Assembly (NCBI RefSeq): GCF_003641205.1
Contig: NZ_CP032762.1
Span: 1,798,001-1,862,000, forward strand
Length of the DNA: 64,000 bases
DNA from: Rhodococcus sp. P1Y
GTDB taxonomy: Bacteria > Actinomycetota > Actinomycetes > Mycobacteriales > Mycobacteriaceae
Reading direction: 5' to 3'
This document shows positions 25,400 to 33,393 of the stretch, piece after piece; the first letter of the stretch is position 1; the number at the start of each line of letters is the position of its first letter. The notes under the pieces are model-generated. The model searched no databases and was not told the DNA's origin. It saw only the letters and a list, made by a program, of their open reading frames with translations. Both the position numbers and the translations under genes were made by a program.

Positions 25400-26527
25400 T
25401 CAGCTGTGCGCGGTGACGATGGGATCGAGGACCAATCCGAACGCACGCAGTACTCCGAGAAGTTCGCGGTGTCCGAAAGCTTGGCAGCTGGAGGCGAATC
25501 CTACTGCGCGAGGCGGTGCTTGGAGCAGGTGCGAGGCCGCATAGGCGTTGAGCAGTGCGGTCTGCTTGTAGTTGCAGTTGCCGTGAATAACGGTGTGCAC
25601 GCGGCCGAGTGGGCCCGAGGCGTACACCGAATCGAGCGAGGTGTTGATGCGCGGGTTCTCGCGTGGGGGCGTCTCACTGCGCACGGATGCCGACACAGTG
25701 TCGATGATCTGGTACTTCTCGGCGTCGGTCTTGCCCTCCATCTGCTCCAGTGCGGCCTTGATGATCTGAGGTACGGCGAGCATCAGCGGACGGTTGATGA
25801 CGCCGCCGAGGGCACGCGCGTTCGCGACACGCGGATCGTTCTTGAACCACACTGGGTGGGACGTTCCACCCCAGGGGAGCGCGAGGCCTAGGTCGTGCTG
25901 GCCCGGAACCACGACCTGGTAGACACCCTCCTCGGCAGGCCACTCGACGTACTCGTTCTGCTCGAGAAAGTACGCCTTCGAGAATGCTGCGTTCGTGAGG
26001 ATGGTGTTGGTCGATGCGACCGTCGGGTGACCCTTCCAGAACACCTGGATGTCCAGCGTGTCGAGCCCCGGAGTTTCGAGACAGATGTTCGCAGCAATTT
26101 CGCCGATGCTGTACATCTGAGCCAAACCGGGTGTGAGAACGAGTTTCTGGGCGGCGAAGTCTGCGCCGTAGCGCTTCTCGACATCGATCATCCAGTCTTG
26201 TTCGCCGTTGGTGTCGGTGTAGTGCGCGCCGATCTCGAGGCATGCTTCGACAACAGCGTGTCCCCACCGTGAGAACGGTCCGACGGTGTTCAGCACGACC
26301 TCGGCACCACGGAAGGCGTCGACCAGCGCTTCCTTGGTGTGTTCGACCTCGACGATGTCGTACTCGACGGTGTCGATCCCGGGGACTGCGTCGACGATGC
26401 TCTTCACGCGATCGTGGTCTCGTCCGGCGGCCAGGAACGGAATGTTGTACTCCCGCAGGTATTCACAGATCAGACGACCGGTGTATCCCGACGCTCCGTA
26501 GACGACGACGCGCTTGTCGGTTGGCAT
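25400..26527 (-). CDS. Saccharopine-dehydrogenase-like NAD(P)-binding protein (DUF5938-like)
   Basis: The 375-residue protein opens with a Rossmann motif of the saccharopine-reductase type, VVVYGASGYTGRLICEYL, followed by ILFAAGRDHDRV-like sequence and VVLNTVGPFSRWGHAVVEACLEIGAHYTDTNGEQDW, a hallmark of this family. The C-terminal half is not catalytic-looking and resembles DUF5938 proteins found in actinobacterial catabolic operons. It is the first gene of the operon with an acyl-CoA synthetase and SDR. The TetR gene is divergent, and a 44-base palindromic region lies 123 bases before the ATG. The reaction is not known; trans-acting enoyl reductases of similar fold are one analogy. Confidence 0.8.
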   Translation of the reverse strand: MPTDKRVVVYGASGYTGRLICEYLREYNIPFLAAGRDHDRVKSIVDAVPGIDTVEYDIVEVEHTKEALVDAFRGAEVVLNTVGPFSRWGHAVVEACLEIGAHYTDTNGEQDWMIDVEKRYGADFAAQKLVLTPGLAQMYSIGEIAANICLETPGLDTLDIQVFWKGHPTVASTNTILTNAAFSKAYFLEQNEYVEWPAEEGVYQVVVPGQHDLGLALPWGGTSHPVWFKNDPRVANARALGGVINRPLMLAVPQIIKAALEQMEGKTDAEKYQIIDTVSASVRSETPPRENPRINTSLDSVYASGPLGRVHTVIHGNCNYKQTALLNAYAASHLLQAPPRAVGFASSCQAFGHRELLGVLRAFGLVLDPIVTAHS

Positions 26528-26649
26528 GTGTGACCCTCTCGTGAGCGGTTCGCAGGGCGATCGAACCGTGGCGGTAAAGAACTCGTGGCACCGGCGGGGA
26601 TCGACGAACCGTCCACTCGAACCATGTGCTGCCGATCACACTATGGCAG

Positions 26650-26693
26650 TATTTGGACAAGCGTCAAGAGAAATCTTGACAAGTGCCCAAATA
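26650..26693. promoter_or_regulatory. Large imperfect palindrome in divergent promoter (TetR operator candidate)
   Basis: The outer arms TATTTGG (26650-26656) and CCAAATA (26687-26693) flank inner arms TCAAGA (26664-26669) and TCTTGA (26674-26679), all on one axis of symmetry over 44 bases. It lies between the divergent saccharopine-dehydrogenase-like and TetR genes. CTTGACA at its right side could double as a -35 element for the TetR gene. Confidence 0.65.
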
Positions 26694-26766
26694 TCGGAAG
26701 TAGTCGACTCGGGCCTACACTTGGAGATCATCGATCGATAACGAGCGCGCGAGAGGACGGCGGACC

Positions 26767-27393
26767 ATGACCCAGGTTGCCGATCCGCGCGCCCGGATCG
26801 AAGAGCGCGCACGGAACAAGTTCGAGTCCAAGCGCACCGAGTTGGCTCAGGCCACGCTGCATACGCTCGCCGAGCTGGGCTATGCGCGGACGTCGCTACG
26901 GGAGATCGCGCAGAATTCCGAGTACTCGCATGGGGTGCTGCACTACTACTTCACCGACAAGCTCGACCTGATCACTCATGCCGTCCGTCAGTACGAGGCC
27001 ATTTGCGTGAGTCGCTACGACGAGGTGGTGGTCGGCGCCGCCGATGCGGAGCAGTTGCTCACCGACTTCTCCGACACCTACTTCGGCACGCTGGTCTCGG
27101 ACGCCCGAATTCATCGGCTGTGGTACGACCTGCGGAACCAAGCCCTGTTCGACGAGACGTTCCGAGACGACGTGCTCGAGATCGAGGAGCGACGCGAGGA
27201 GATGATCTGGCGCGTCGTCAGTCGCTACTGCGAGCTGCGCGATACGGCACCCACGGTCGATCGTGCCAGCGCCTACGTTCTATTGGATGGAATTTTCCAG
27301 CGAGCACTTCTGCATCAGTTCGCCGGAAACGACGACCAGATCGCGTACGCCAGGACGCAACTTGCCAACGCATTCGTCGTCATGACCCCGTAG
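26767..27393 (+). CDS. TetR-family transcriptional regulator
   Basis: The 208-residue repressor has an N-terminal helix-turn-helix, LAELGYARTSLREIAQNSEYSHGVLHYYFTDKLDLI (about 36-71), after a basic lead ERARNKFESKRTELAQATLH. The C-terminal ligand domain includes VSDARIHRLWYDLRNQALFDETFRDDVLEIEERREEM, seen in regulators of lipid or steroid-type operons. It is divergent from the saccharopine-dehydrogenase-like/acyl-CoA synthetase/SDR operon and the shared palindrome at 26650-26693 probably allows it to repress both directions. The ATG at 26767 follows GAGAGGACGGCGGACC. The effector, perhaps an acyl-CoA of that operon, is unknown. Confidence 0.88.
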   Translation: MTQVADPRARIEERARNKFESKRTELAQATLHTLAELGYARTSLREIAQNSEYSHGVLHYYFTDKLDLITHAVRQYEAICVSRYDEVVVGAADAEQLLTDFSDTYFGTLVSDARIHRLWYDLRNQALFDETFRDDVLEIEERREEMIWRVVSRYCELRDTAPTVDRASAYVLLDGIFQRALLHQFAGNDDQIAYARTQLANAFVVMTP

Positions 27394-27414
27394 TAGATTC
27401 GCCTGAGTGAAGTC

Positions 27415-27912
27415 ATGCGACCGGGAAGTATCGAAGTGAGCTCAGAGACAAGCGCTGCGGGACGTCGGGTGCCCATCGACAAGGCCCATCCTGCGGTGTA
27501 TCAAGCGCAATTGGGCGTGGCCAAAGCAGTTCGGCACGCCACCGCCGAAGTGGGCTTCGACCGCAGAACCGTCGAGCTGCTCAATGTTCGCATCTCGCAG
27601 ATCAATCGATGTGCGTTCTGCCTCGACGTGCACGTCGGTGCCGCCCTCGCGGCCGGTGAGTCGACGCAGCGGATCGCTGTGCTGACGGCGTGGCGTGAGA
27701 CCAGTCTGTTCAGCCCCCGCGAGCAGGCCGCTCTCACTCTGGCGGAGTCCATTACAACGCTGCCCGACGCTCACACCCAGGAGCGTGACTACGAGTACGC
27801 GCACTCGATTCTGTCGGACGACGAGATATCGGCTGTGAGTTGGGTTGCGGTCGCGATGAACGCTTTCAATCGCTTGTCCATCGTCAGCGCGCATCAGGTC
27901 CGAGCTCGCTGA
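27415..27912 (+). CDS. AhpD-like carboxymuconolactone decarboxylase-family protein
   Basis: The 165-residue protein has the AhpD core: ELLNVRISQINRCAFCLDVHVGAALAAG, with the redox pair CAFC and following His, and FSPREQAALTLAESIT. Proteins of this type act as small thiol peroxidases or reductases of peroxides, or as partners in such cycles, in the cytoplasm. It follows the TetR gene by 21 bases. An in-frame GTG at 27436 is an alternative start; the ribosome-binding site does not decide. The next gene, a small acetyltransferase-like protein, follows by 20 bases, so these two probably form one unit, possibly read through from the TetR gene. Confidence 0.85.
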   Translation: MRPGSIEVSSETSAAGRRVPIDKAHPAVYQAQLGVAKAVRHATAEVGFDRRTVELLNVRISQINRCAFCLDVHVGAALAAGESTQRIAVLTAWRETSLFSPREQAALTLAESITTLPDAHTQERDYEYAHSILSDDEISAVSWVAVAMNAFNRLSIVSAHQVRAR

Positions 27913-27932
27913 TCCGAACAGAGAAGGAATCG

Positions 27933-28274
27933 ATGTCGACACCATCCGAGACCACCACGTCCGTCGCACATGAACCCGATCTTCAGCGATACACAATTTC
28001 GGTGGACGGCACGCCTGCCGGGTTCACTCAGTACCGCGACCGGGAAGCGCAGCGGATTTTCTTCCACACCGAAATCGACGACGCCTACGCCGGACACGGG
28101 CTAAGCGGAAAACTCGTTTCCTACGCTCTGGACGATGTCCGACGTGCCGGACTGCGAGTGGTGGGCGTGTGCCCACTCGTCGCGAAATTCCTTCGCAAGC
28201 ATTCCGAGTACGACGACCTCGCAGATCCGGTAACCCAGGACGCACTTGACTTCATCCGGTCAGCCACGTCGTAG
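27933..28274 (+). CDS. Small GNAT-like N-acetyltransferase domain protein (NATD1/YjdJ type)
   Basis: The 113-residue product carries the short Gcn5-related fold: YTISVDGTPAGFTQYRDREAQRIFFHTEIDDAYAGHGLSGKLV contains the acetyl-CoA binding Gxx-G/A turn (GHGLSGKL), and VVGVCPLVAKFLRKHSEYDDL matches the conserved C-terminal CP-x-V-x-x-F-hydrophobic segment of this minimal family. The ATG at 27933 has AGAAGGAATCG just upstream. Substrates of these minimal acetyltransferases are not known. It follows the AhpD-like gene and converges with the damaged siderophore-binding gene, whose end is 11 bases away. Confidence 0.87.
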   Translation: MSTPSETTTSVAHEPDLQRYTISVDGTPAGFTQYRDREAQRIFFHTEIDDAYAGHGLSGKLVSYALDDVRRAGLRVVGVCPLVAKFLRKHSEYDDLADPVTQDALDFIRSATS

Positions 28275-28285
28275 ACCGACGCTTG

Positions 28286-29319
28286 TCATCCGTTCGCGGT
28301 AGCTGTTGCTTTCGCCAACCCGTCGACGAGCGTGGGCAGGAAGAACGGGATCGACAGAGCGGTGGGGCCGATGGCGGCGCCTGCTTCCTGTCCGACGAAA
28401 CCTGCGACGGCACCGTCGGCGACAGCAGGGATCTGTCTGGAACTGTCGGAGGACAGGAAGGACTGGAGGGCTTCCTCGGTGTCGACCTGTGTGAACGCTA
28501 CGTCCGCTGCGATCTTCGAGAGGAACTCCGCGGAGACCGTCGTGGAGAACGGTGACTCACCGGTCGCGAGCTCGGTGACCGACGGATCCGAGGTAAACCC
28601 GAGATTTTCGAGCAGCTCGACGCGCGGGTCCGAAGGCAAAAGGAGGTAGTAGATGTCTGCCGCTTCCGAGACGTAGGCGATGGTCTTGCCCTCGAACTCG
28701 GGATGCTCCGAACCCGCCTGCGCCACTTGCTGATCCAGGTCTGCGACCAGTTCGCGCGATTGGTCTTCCAGCCCGAGGGAAGTTCCGACGATCGTGATGG
28801 CGTCGCGCCACGGCGTCGACCAGATCTCTTCGGGGGCGCGATGACGGGGATTCCGGCGTCGGTGACCGCCTTGTATTCGGTGTCGGTGAGCCCCGAATGA
28901 GGCGCGAGCAGGACGTCGGGGTCCGTGGCGAGAAGTTGCTCGACCGACAGTTCGTAAGTGGCGTTGTCCAGGAGGGTCGGCATGTCTCCGCCGAGCTCGT
29001 CGATGGCATCCGCGACCCAGGGGTATATGCGATCCTCACCTCCACCGTATTCGGCCGACGGAATTGCCACGGGGACGATACCGAGTGCGAGTACGGCGTC
29101 GGTGCTACCGAAGCCCCACGTAGCAACGCGCTCTGGAACTGTCTCGATTGTCGTCTCGCCGTACATGTGTTGCACTGTGACAGGGAAGCTTTCGGCACCT
29201 GCCGAGGCAGCGGCCGAGTCCTCGGTCGGATCGCTACTGCCGCAACTCGCCAGCGCAATGGTCGTCGATGCAATCGCGGCGAGTACTACCGCGGCGCGAA
29301 TCGTCGCTCGGAGTTTCAT
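28286..29319 (-). pseudogene. Iron-siderophore ABC transporter binding lipoprotein, frameshifted
   Basis: The N-terminal half (from ATG 29319) has a lipoprotein signal (lipobox LASCG), then VQHMYGETTIETVPERVATWGFGSTDAVLALGIVPVAIP, typical of FecB/FhuD-type ferric-siderophore receptors. Translation is in frame to VIAPP, then shifts: the homologous continuation EEIWSTPWRDAIT...LGLEDQ is in another frame, which runs on with FEGKTIAYVSEAADIYYLLLP to the stop at 28286. The break is at the run of five G (28832-28836, + strand); six would restore one protein of about 344 residues. It may be a real inactivation or a homopolymer error. An IdeR-type box lies upstream. No permease or ATPase genes are adjacent. 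Confidence 0.85.
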
Positions 29320-29362
29320 GGGTCCCTGTTCGTTCGGCCGGTCCAAATGTCTGAATCGATGT

Positions 29363-29381
29363 ATAGGTTAGCGTTACCTAT
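29363..29381. promoter_or_regulatory. IdeR/DtxR-type iron box
   Basis: ATAGGTTAGCGTTACCTAT closely resembles the 19-base IdeR consensus TTAGGTTAGGCTAACCTAA, with arms AGGTTA and TTACCT. It is 44 bases before the start codon of the siderophore-binding gene, in the right place to repress it when iron is plentiful. Confidence 0.8.
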
Positions 29382-29414
29382 GTTTGTGCTGTCAATCACC
29401 CCGGGCCGATCGGG

Positions 29415-30821
29415 TCACAGCGGAAGTTGCAGTACGAACGTGCAGCCGGGATCAGGCTCGTTGCCACGGCAGATCACATCGCCGCCGTGGGCTCGTGCGA
29501 GTTCGCGGGCGATCGGTAGTCCGAGTCCGGATCCGCCGTGGCCGGTTGTCCGTGCGGTATCGAGCCGGACCATGCGTTCGAAGATTCGATCGCGATCCTC
29601 CCGGGGCACTCCGATTCCCTCGTCCCGGACGCTGACGAGGACCTTGCCGTCCGTTTCGGACACCGTCACCGAGACCACGGCGCCGGGAGGGGAGTAGGCG
29701 TCGGCGTTGTTGGTGAGATTGGACAGGATCTGAGCGACACGTAGCGGATCGGCCTGGAGGTTCGCCGATGCCGTGCCGGATGTCTCGACGCGTCGGCCGG
29801 GAGACGCAACGCGCAATCGGGCGGCATCGGCGTCGACCATGGCTGTGAGATCGACGGGTACTCGCTCGATCTCGATACCCTCGTCGATCCGTGCGAGTGC
29901 CAACAAATCGTCGATCAATCGGGATGCGCGCCTCGACTCTCGGACCACCAGAACTTGCAACTGCTCGCGCGATTCTGCCGAACCGTCGCTACCGGTGCGC
30001 ACCAGAGTTTCCGCTGCGGCGCGCACACCCGCGATAGGAGTTCGGAGCTCGTGAGCTGCGTCGTCGAAGAATCGGCGATTGCGGGCGAATGCGGCCCGCT
30101 CGCTCTTCTCGGCGCCTTCGAGGGCGTCCAACATTGCGTCGAAAGCTGCTGCGGTCCTTCCAAGCTCGGTATCGGTGCGGTCCGGATTCAATCGGTCGCC
30201 GCGATTGCCGCCGGCAATTCGTCGAGCAAGGTCGGTCATGCGGTTCAGCGGTCCGAGTGCTTGCCGGACGACGAGAACGACGAGCAGAGCAACCAGGGCG
30301 GACGCTGCCGCGAAGACAGCGATCAACACCGTGCGTAGCTGTGTGCGCACCGCCGAAATGGATGCGGTGTCCACCGCAACGGTCAGGATCGAACCATCCG
30401 ACAGCACACGTGATTGCACTTGCCGATCAGGTTGACCCGGCGTCGGTGGTTCGGGTGGCGCCGCAGGCGCAGACGGAGCCGACGTGCGCTCCGGTGGAGC
30501 CGGAACAGGCGGCGGGGCAGGTGCCGCGGTGAGATCGCGATCCCCGTACACCCGGCCGTCGGATGTCGTGAGCCTCGCGGTGACGCCATCGCCCTGAGCC
30601 GCGCTGACCACGGCAGCAGGATCTGCGCCTGAATCCAGCGCTGACTGTGCTGCATCCGCGTTGCCCGCCAAACGCGAAGTGGCAGAGGAAGTCAGCTGAG
30701 CACCGACCAGGATGTCGGTCGCGGCGACAGCCCCGCCGAGAACGAGCAGAACAGCGATGAGCGTCGAGACGACGAGGCGTCGCCGCAGCGAAGATGTTCG
30801 CAGGGCCGGGCCACTCGTCAC
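29415..30821 (-). CDS. OmpR-type sensor histidine kinase
   Basis: The 468-residue membrane kinase has helix 1 (RRRLVVSTLIAVLLVLGGAVAATDILV), an external sensor of about 150 residues containing a proline-rich stretch (PAPPPVPAPPERTSAPSAPA), helix 2 (VLIAVFAAASALVALLVVLVV), a HAMP linker (LGPLNRMTDLARRIAGG), the dimerisation box FFDDAAHELRTPIAGVRAA with the phospho-His, and an HATPase domain ending GGSGLGLPIARELARAHGG. The GTG at 30821 overlaps the response-regulator stop codon as GTGA, so the two are coupled. With that regulator it probably controls the divergent proline-rich secreted protein, whose own sequence is also Pro/Ala-rich. Confidence 0.9.
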   Translation of the reverse strand: MTSGPALRTSSLRRRLVVSTLIAVLLVLGGAVAATDILVGAQLTSSATSRLAGNADAAQSALDSGADPAAVVSAAQGDGVTARLTTSDGRVYGDRDLTAAPAPPPVPAPPERTSAPSAPAAPPEPPTPGQPDRQVQSRVLSDGSILTVAVDTASISAVRTQLRTVLIAVFAAASALVALLVVLVVRQALGPLNRMTDLARRIAGGNRGDRLNPDRTDTELGRTAAAFDAMLDALEGAEKSERAAFARNRRFFDDAAHELRTPIAGVRAAAETLVRTGSDGSAESREQLQVLVVRESRRASRLIDDLLALARIDEGIEIERVPVDLTAMVDADAARLRVASPGRRVETSGTASANLQADPLRVAQILSNLTNNADAYSPPGAVVSVTVSETDGKVLVSVRDEGIGVPREDRDRIFERMVRLDTARTTGHGGSGLGLPIARELARAHGGDVICRGNEPDPGCTFVLQLPL

Positions 30822-31504
30822 GACTGAAGCACGTATCCGATACCCCGTACGGTGTCGATGACCCGCGGACCGTGGTTTTCGAGCTTCTTGCGCAACGCGC
30901 TGACGTGTACCTCGACGACGTTGGGATCGTAATTGTCGTATCCCCATACCTGCGTGAGGATTTGAGTCTTGCTCACCGTGCGACCGCGTTGCTGTGCGAG
31001 ATAGATCAGAAGCCGCCATTCCGTCGAGGTCAACTGCAGGTCCTGCCCGTTACGCGTCGCGGCGCCCGATTCCGAGTCGACGAGAATGTCGCCGCTGCGG
31101 ATCGTGCTCGGTGTTCGCCCGAGCCTGCGCAGAACTGCTGCGGCGCGCGCGATGAGCTCTTGCATGTCGAACGGTTTCACCAGATAGTCGTCGGCTCCTG
31201 CCTGAAGCCCGTTCACGCGGTCGGCGACGCCGTCGCGGGCAGTCAACAGTAGGACCCCGGCATCGGAACTGGATTTGACGACGGCGAGCAACTCGATTCC
31301 GTCACGTCCTGGCAGCATGAGGTCGAGTACGACGAGATCCGGTGCGAACTGCGTCAGCGTCGTTTCCAGATCCCGGCCGTCGACGACGTGCAACGCGATA
31401 TGGCCGACGTGCTCGAGCGCTGCGGCGACTGCTGTGCCGATGCTGGAGCTGTCCTCGACGACCAGTACTCGCGCGGCACCGGCGCGCGGACGTGCATTCA
31501 CCAC
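30818..31504 (-). CDS. OmpR/PhoB-family response regulator
   Basis: The receiver domain shows ARVLVVEDSSSIG (acidic pair), LVVLDLMLPGRDG (phospho-Asp), LLLTARDGV (Thr) and YLVKPFD (Lys). The winged-helix output domain includes LTSTEWRLLIYLAQQRGRTVSKTQILTQVWGY and VEVHVSALRKKLENHGPRVIDTVRGIGYVL. I chose GTG 31504 (228 residues); an ATG at 31570 would add 22 residues but places the regulator-type direct repeats at 31547-31563 inside the coding region. The stop overlaps the kinase start. Tandem CTTCAG repeats with 11-base spacing in both directions between this gene and 31657 suggest autoregulation and control of the secreted protein. Confidence 0.88.
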   Translation of the reverse strand: MVNARPRAGAARVLVVEDSSSIGTAVAAALEHVGHIALHVVDGRDLETTLTQFAPDLVVLDLMLPGRDGIELLAVVKSSSDAGVLLLTARDGVADRVNGLQAGADDYLVKPFDMQELIARAAAVLRRLGRTPSTIRSGDILVDSESGAATRNGQDLQLTSTEWRLLIYLAQQRGRTVSKTQILTQVWGYDNYDPNVVEVHVSALRKKLENHGPRVIDTVRGIGYVLQS

Positions 31505-31546
31505 TCCATGATGCGCGAAGAACCGGTCCGGTGCTGGCAAGGCGAG

Positions 31547-31600
31547 CTGAAGATCTCCTGAAGCATTCATGGCGGGCCGCAGACTTCAGCTCAGCTTCAG
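31547..31600. promoter_or_regulatory. Two mirrored CTTCAG direct-repeat pairs (response-regulator operator candidate)
   Basis: CTGAAG occurs at 31547-31552 and 31558-31563, and CTTCAG at 31584-31589 and 31595-31600. Each pair is spaced 11 bases start to start, as in OmpR/PhoP-type sites, and the pairs face opposite directions, toward the regulator gene and toward the secreted-protein gene. No other known site type fits as well. Confidence 0.7.
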
Positions 31601-31656
31601 GTTCGGCGGCAACGCTGATGTTCGTCCACCTCTTCAGCAAACACAGGAGTTCGAAC

Positions 31657-32111
31657 ATGACCGTGTTCAAGAACAATTTTCGACGTATCGCGCTGGGAGC
31701 AGGTGTGCTCGCAGTCGCCGTGACGGTGACCGGCGCTGGCATCGCCGCCGCCGACGGCCCGTCCGAGACCCCGCCGGTGCCAGGCGAGAACGCTCCGACC
31801 CCGACCCCGCCCCCGTCGGCGGAATCGGCACCAGCAGCACCAGCGCCGGCACCGACGCCGGAGGGCGATCTACCGGGCTGTGCAGCCCTCCCCACGCCTC
31901 CAGCGCCGCCCGCGCCCCAGCGCCGCCCGCAGCCCCAGCGCAACCAGGGCAGTCTGCTCCACCGGCCCCGCCAGCTCCACCGGCCCCGCCAGCCGACGGG
32001 TCAGCGCCGGCGCCTGCGACCCCACCGGTGCCTCCTGCTCCGCCCACGCCGTCCACTGATGGCGAACTGCCGGTGCCACCTGCGCCTCCCGTGGGCGCCC
32101 CGACGCCATGA
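31657..32111 (+). pseudogene. Proline/alanine-rich secreted protein, reading frame interrupted
   Basis: From ATG 31657 (CAGGAG nine bases upstream) the product has a Sec signal (RRIALGAGVLAVAVTVTGAGIAAA) and a Pro-rich start (ETPPVPGENAPTPTPPPSAES). After about residue 80 (LPTPPAPPAP) the frame turns into Arg/His-rich sequence unlike the rest, while the next frame continues as APPAAPAQPGQSAPPAPPAP and ends VPPAPPVGAPTP with a stop at 32111. One base seems missing in the C-rich stretch about 31890-31925; the corrected product would be about 150 residues. It is divergent from, and probably controlled by, the adjacent two-component system. Error or real mutation cannot be told apart here. Confidence 0.65.
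31956..31991 (+). repeat. 18-base tandem repeat (2 copies)
   Basis: The unit GCTCCACCGGCCCCGCCA occurs at 31956-31973 and 31974-31991 without gaps. In the restored frame each unit encodes APPAPP, so the repeat expands the proline-rich tail. Such a tract is prone to slippage. Confidence 0.85.
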
Positions 32112-32119
32112 CGGGGTTG

Positions 32120-32917
32120 TCACCTCTGCGTGGGTGATTCACTTCCGGCGAGCAGGATCGACGCAATGAGTTCTGGGTTGTCGCTCATCGGAACGTGCCC
32201 GACGCCGGGGACGGTGATGAACCGGGCGTGGGGGAGATTCCTTCGCGCGACGGCCTTCTGGTAGATCGGCAACACCAGATCTCGTTGCCCCCACGCGATT
32301 GTGATGGGGACACGAGGCTCGGCCGCTACGGGCAGCTCGAAGATTGCGTCGAGGCCTTCGTCGACGAACGTGTTGGAGACCAACGAGGCGGTGTCCACCA
32401 CGGCGTCGTCGTATGGGACGCGGCTTGGGTGGGCGAAGAACGCAGAAATGGCCGGATAGCGAATTGCTTTGTGCGACAGCAACTGTGGAGCACGTGTTCC
32501 CATGCCGCGGGCAAGTGAACGCAGCAACCGGAAGGTTCCGATCGTGCGGTGCTTGTCAAGTTCGTTCACGAAGAACCCAGCAGGGGACAGCGCGGTCGCC
32601 GACGCCACGCGCCCTCGGCACGCGAGTGCGAGGGCGAGCCAGCCGCCGAGCGAATTTCCGGCGACGTGTACCTTGCTCTCGGGTGTTTCGAACTCACCCA
32701 GCAGCTCGTCCAAGCAGTCGACGACGTGACCGAGTGGGTTGGGGAGACTCGGATCGATCGCGGGTGATTCGCCGTGGCCGAGGAGATCGACGGTGACCAC
32801 TCGGCGGTAGGGCGTCAACAGGTCGAGCACAGGATTCCATGCCTGCCGCCGGTGCACGACACCGTGCACGAGCATGAGAGTGGGACCTTCGCCTGTTACG
32901 TCGTACCGCATCTTCAT
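32120..32917 (-). CDS. Alpha/beta-hydrolase
   Basis: The 265-residue hydrolase shows MLVHGVVHRRQAWNPVLDLL (oxyanion loop), VTVDLLGHGESPAID, the nucleophile elbow VHVAGNSLGGWLALALA (Ser in GNSLGG), ITIAWGQRDLVLPIYQ with the acid residue, and VPGVGHVPMSDNPELI with the catalytic His. The triad is complete, so it should be an active serine hydrolase in the cytoplasm. The ATG at 32917 is close to AT-rich promoter-like sequence (TATAGGTATAACC on the minus strand). Its 3' end faces the proline-rich gene with only 8 bases between. The substrate is unknown. Confidence 0.88.
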   Translation of the reverse strand: MKMRYDVTGEGPTLMLVHGVVHRRQAWNPVLDLLTPYRRVVTVDLLGHGESPAIDPSLPNPLGHVVDCLDELLGEFETPESKVHVAGNSLGGWLALALACRGRVASATALSPAGFFVNELDKHRTIGTFRLLRSLARGMGTRAPQLLSHKAIRYPAISAFFAHPSRVPYDDAVVDTASLVSNTFVDEGLDAIFELPVAAEPRVPITIAWGQRDLVLPIYQKAVARRNLPHARFITVPGVGHVPMSDNPELIASILLAGSESPTQR

Positions 32918-32949
32918 GCGAGCACCTTAGCTGTGAAGTTGGGTTATAC

Positions 32950-33235
32950 CTATATTTGTGTCAGATCAGCGGGAGCCCAGGACGGCCACACGATGTCGTG
33001 GACGGCGTCGCCCTCGACGAACCTGGCGACTATGCGTGTGACATCGGAGCCCGTGTTGTCGTAGACCGTCGCATGGTCGACCCGGCGGATCGCGTCAGCG
33101 GCCAGCGCCCACAGTCGATCGAAACGCTGCGAAGTGTCGACGCAATTCGTGCGGCTTCGTACGAGTGCTCTTCGGCAGCGCGGCGTCGACCAGTTCGGAG
33201 GAGAATCTGGTGACTCGGTCGGCGACGCTGGTCAT
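32950..33235 (-). pseudogene. Relic of a zeta-toxin-like P-loop kinase (C-terminal part, frameshifted)
   Basis: From ATG 33235 (GAGGAG upstream) one frame reads MTSVADRVTRFSSELVDAA and then PKSTRTKPHELRRHF; about 33127 a one-base slip moves the homology to a second frame, RFDRLWALAADAIRRVD, then ATVYDNTGSDVTRIVARF, ending VWPSWAPADLTQI with a stop at 32950. The second part matches the C-terminus of chromosomal zeta-toxin-family proteins (R-x-x-RLW-L-x-x-A-I, x-VYDN-x-G, SWPxWTP). The Walker A N-terminal domain is absent. One base removed from TTCGCAGCG would join the frames as HFERFDRL. I call it a degraded remnant; no antitoxin-like gene is visible beside it. Confidence 0.65.
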
Positions 33236-33316
33236 GGGTCTCCTCGTATTCTGTGAACCTGAACGCAGGTGCAGCAATCTGCTACAGGGGCCGGCCGAAA
33301 ATCTCCTCAGCGCCGA

Positions 33317-33343
33317 TGTCGAAAACGATTGCTTGGCTCCGTC
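33317..33343 (+). promoter_or_regulatory. ECF42-type promoter before the DGPF gene
   Basis: TGTCGA (33317-33322) is followed after exactly 17 bases by CGTC (33340-33343), the -35/-10 pattern that I recall for ECF42 sigma factors. It is 51 bases before the DGPF-protein start and would make the DGPF-ECF42 pair autoregulated. The match is seen; the assignment rests on family knowledge. Confidence 0.6.
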
Positions 33344-33393
33344 CCAGAGTTGGATGTGGTCGAAGAGACTGCACACGAGAGAAGGAGATCACC

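Noticed and set aside
31569..32111. A separate 180-codon gene in the alternative frame from 31569
   Set aside because: Its first half overlaps the signal peptide of the proline-rich protein in another frame and lacks family features; only the second half is protein-like, which is better explained by a frameshift.
32938..32956. Second IdeR-type iron box before the hydrolase at 32120-32917
   Set aside because: GGGTTATACCTATA has some resemblance to half of an iron box, but the arms do not match the consensus and the hydrolase has no link to iron.
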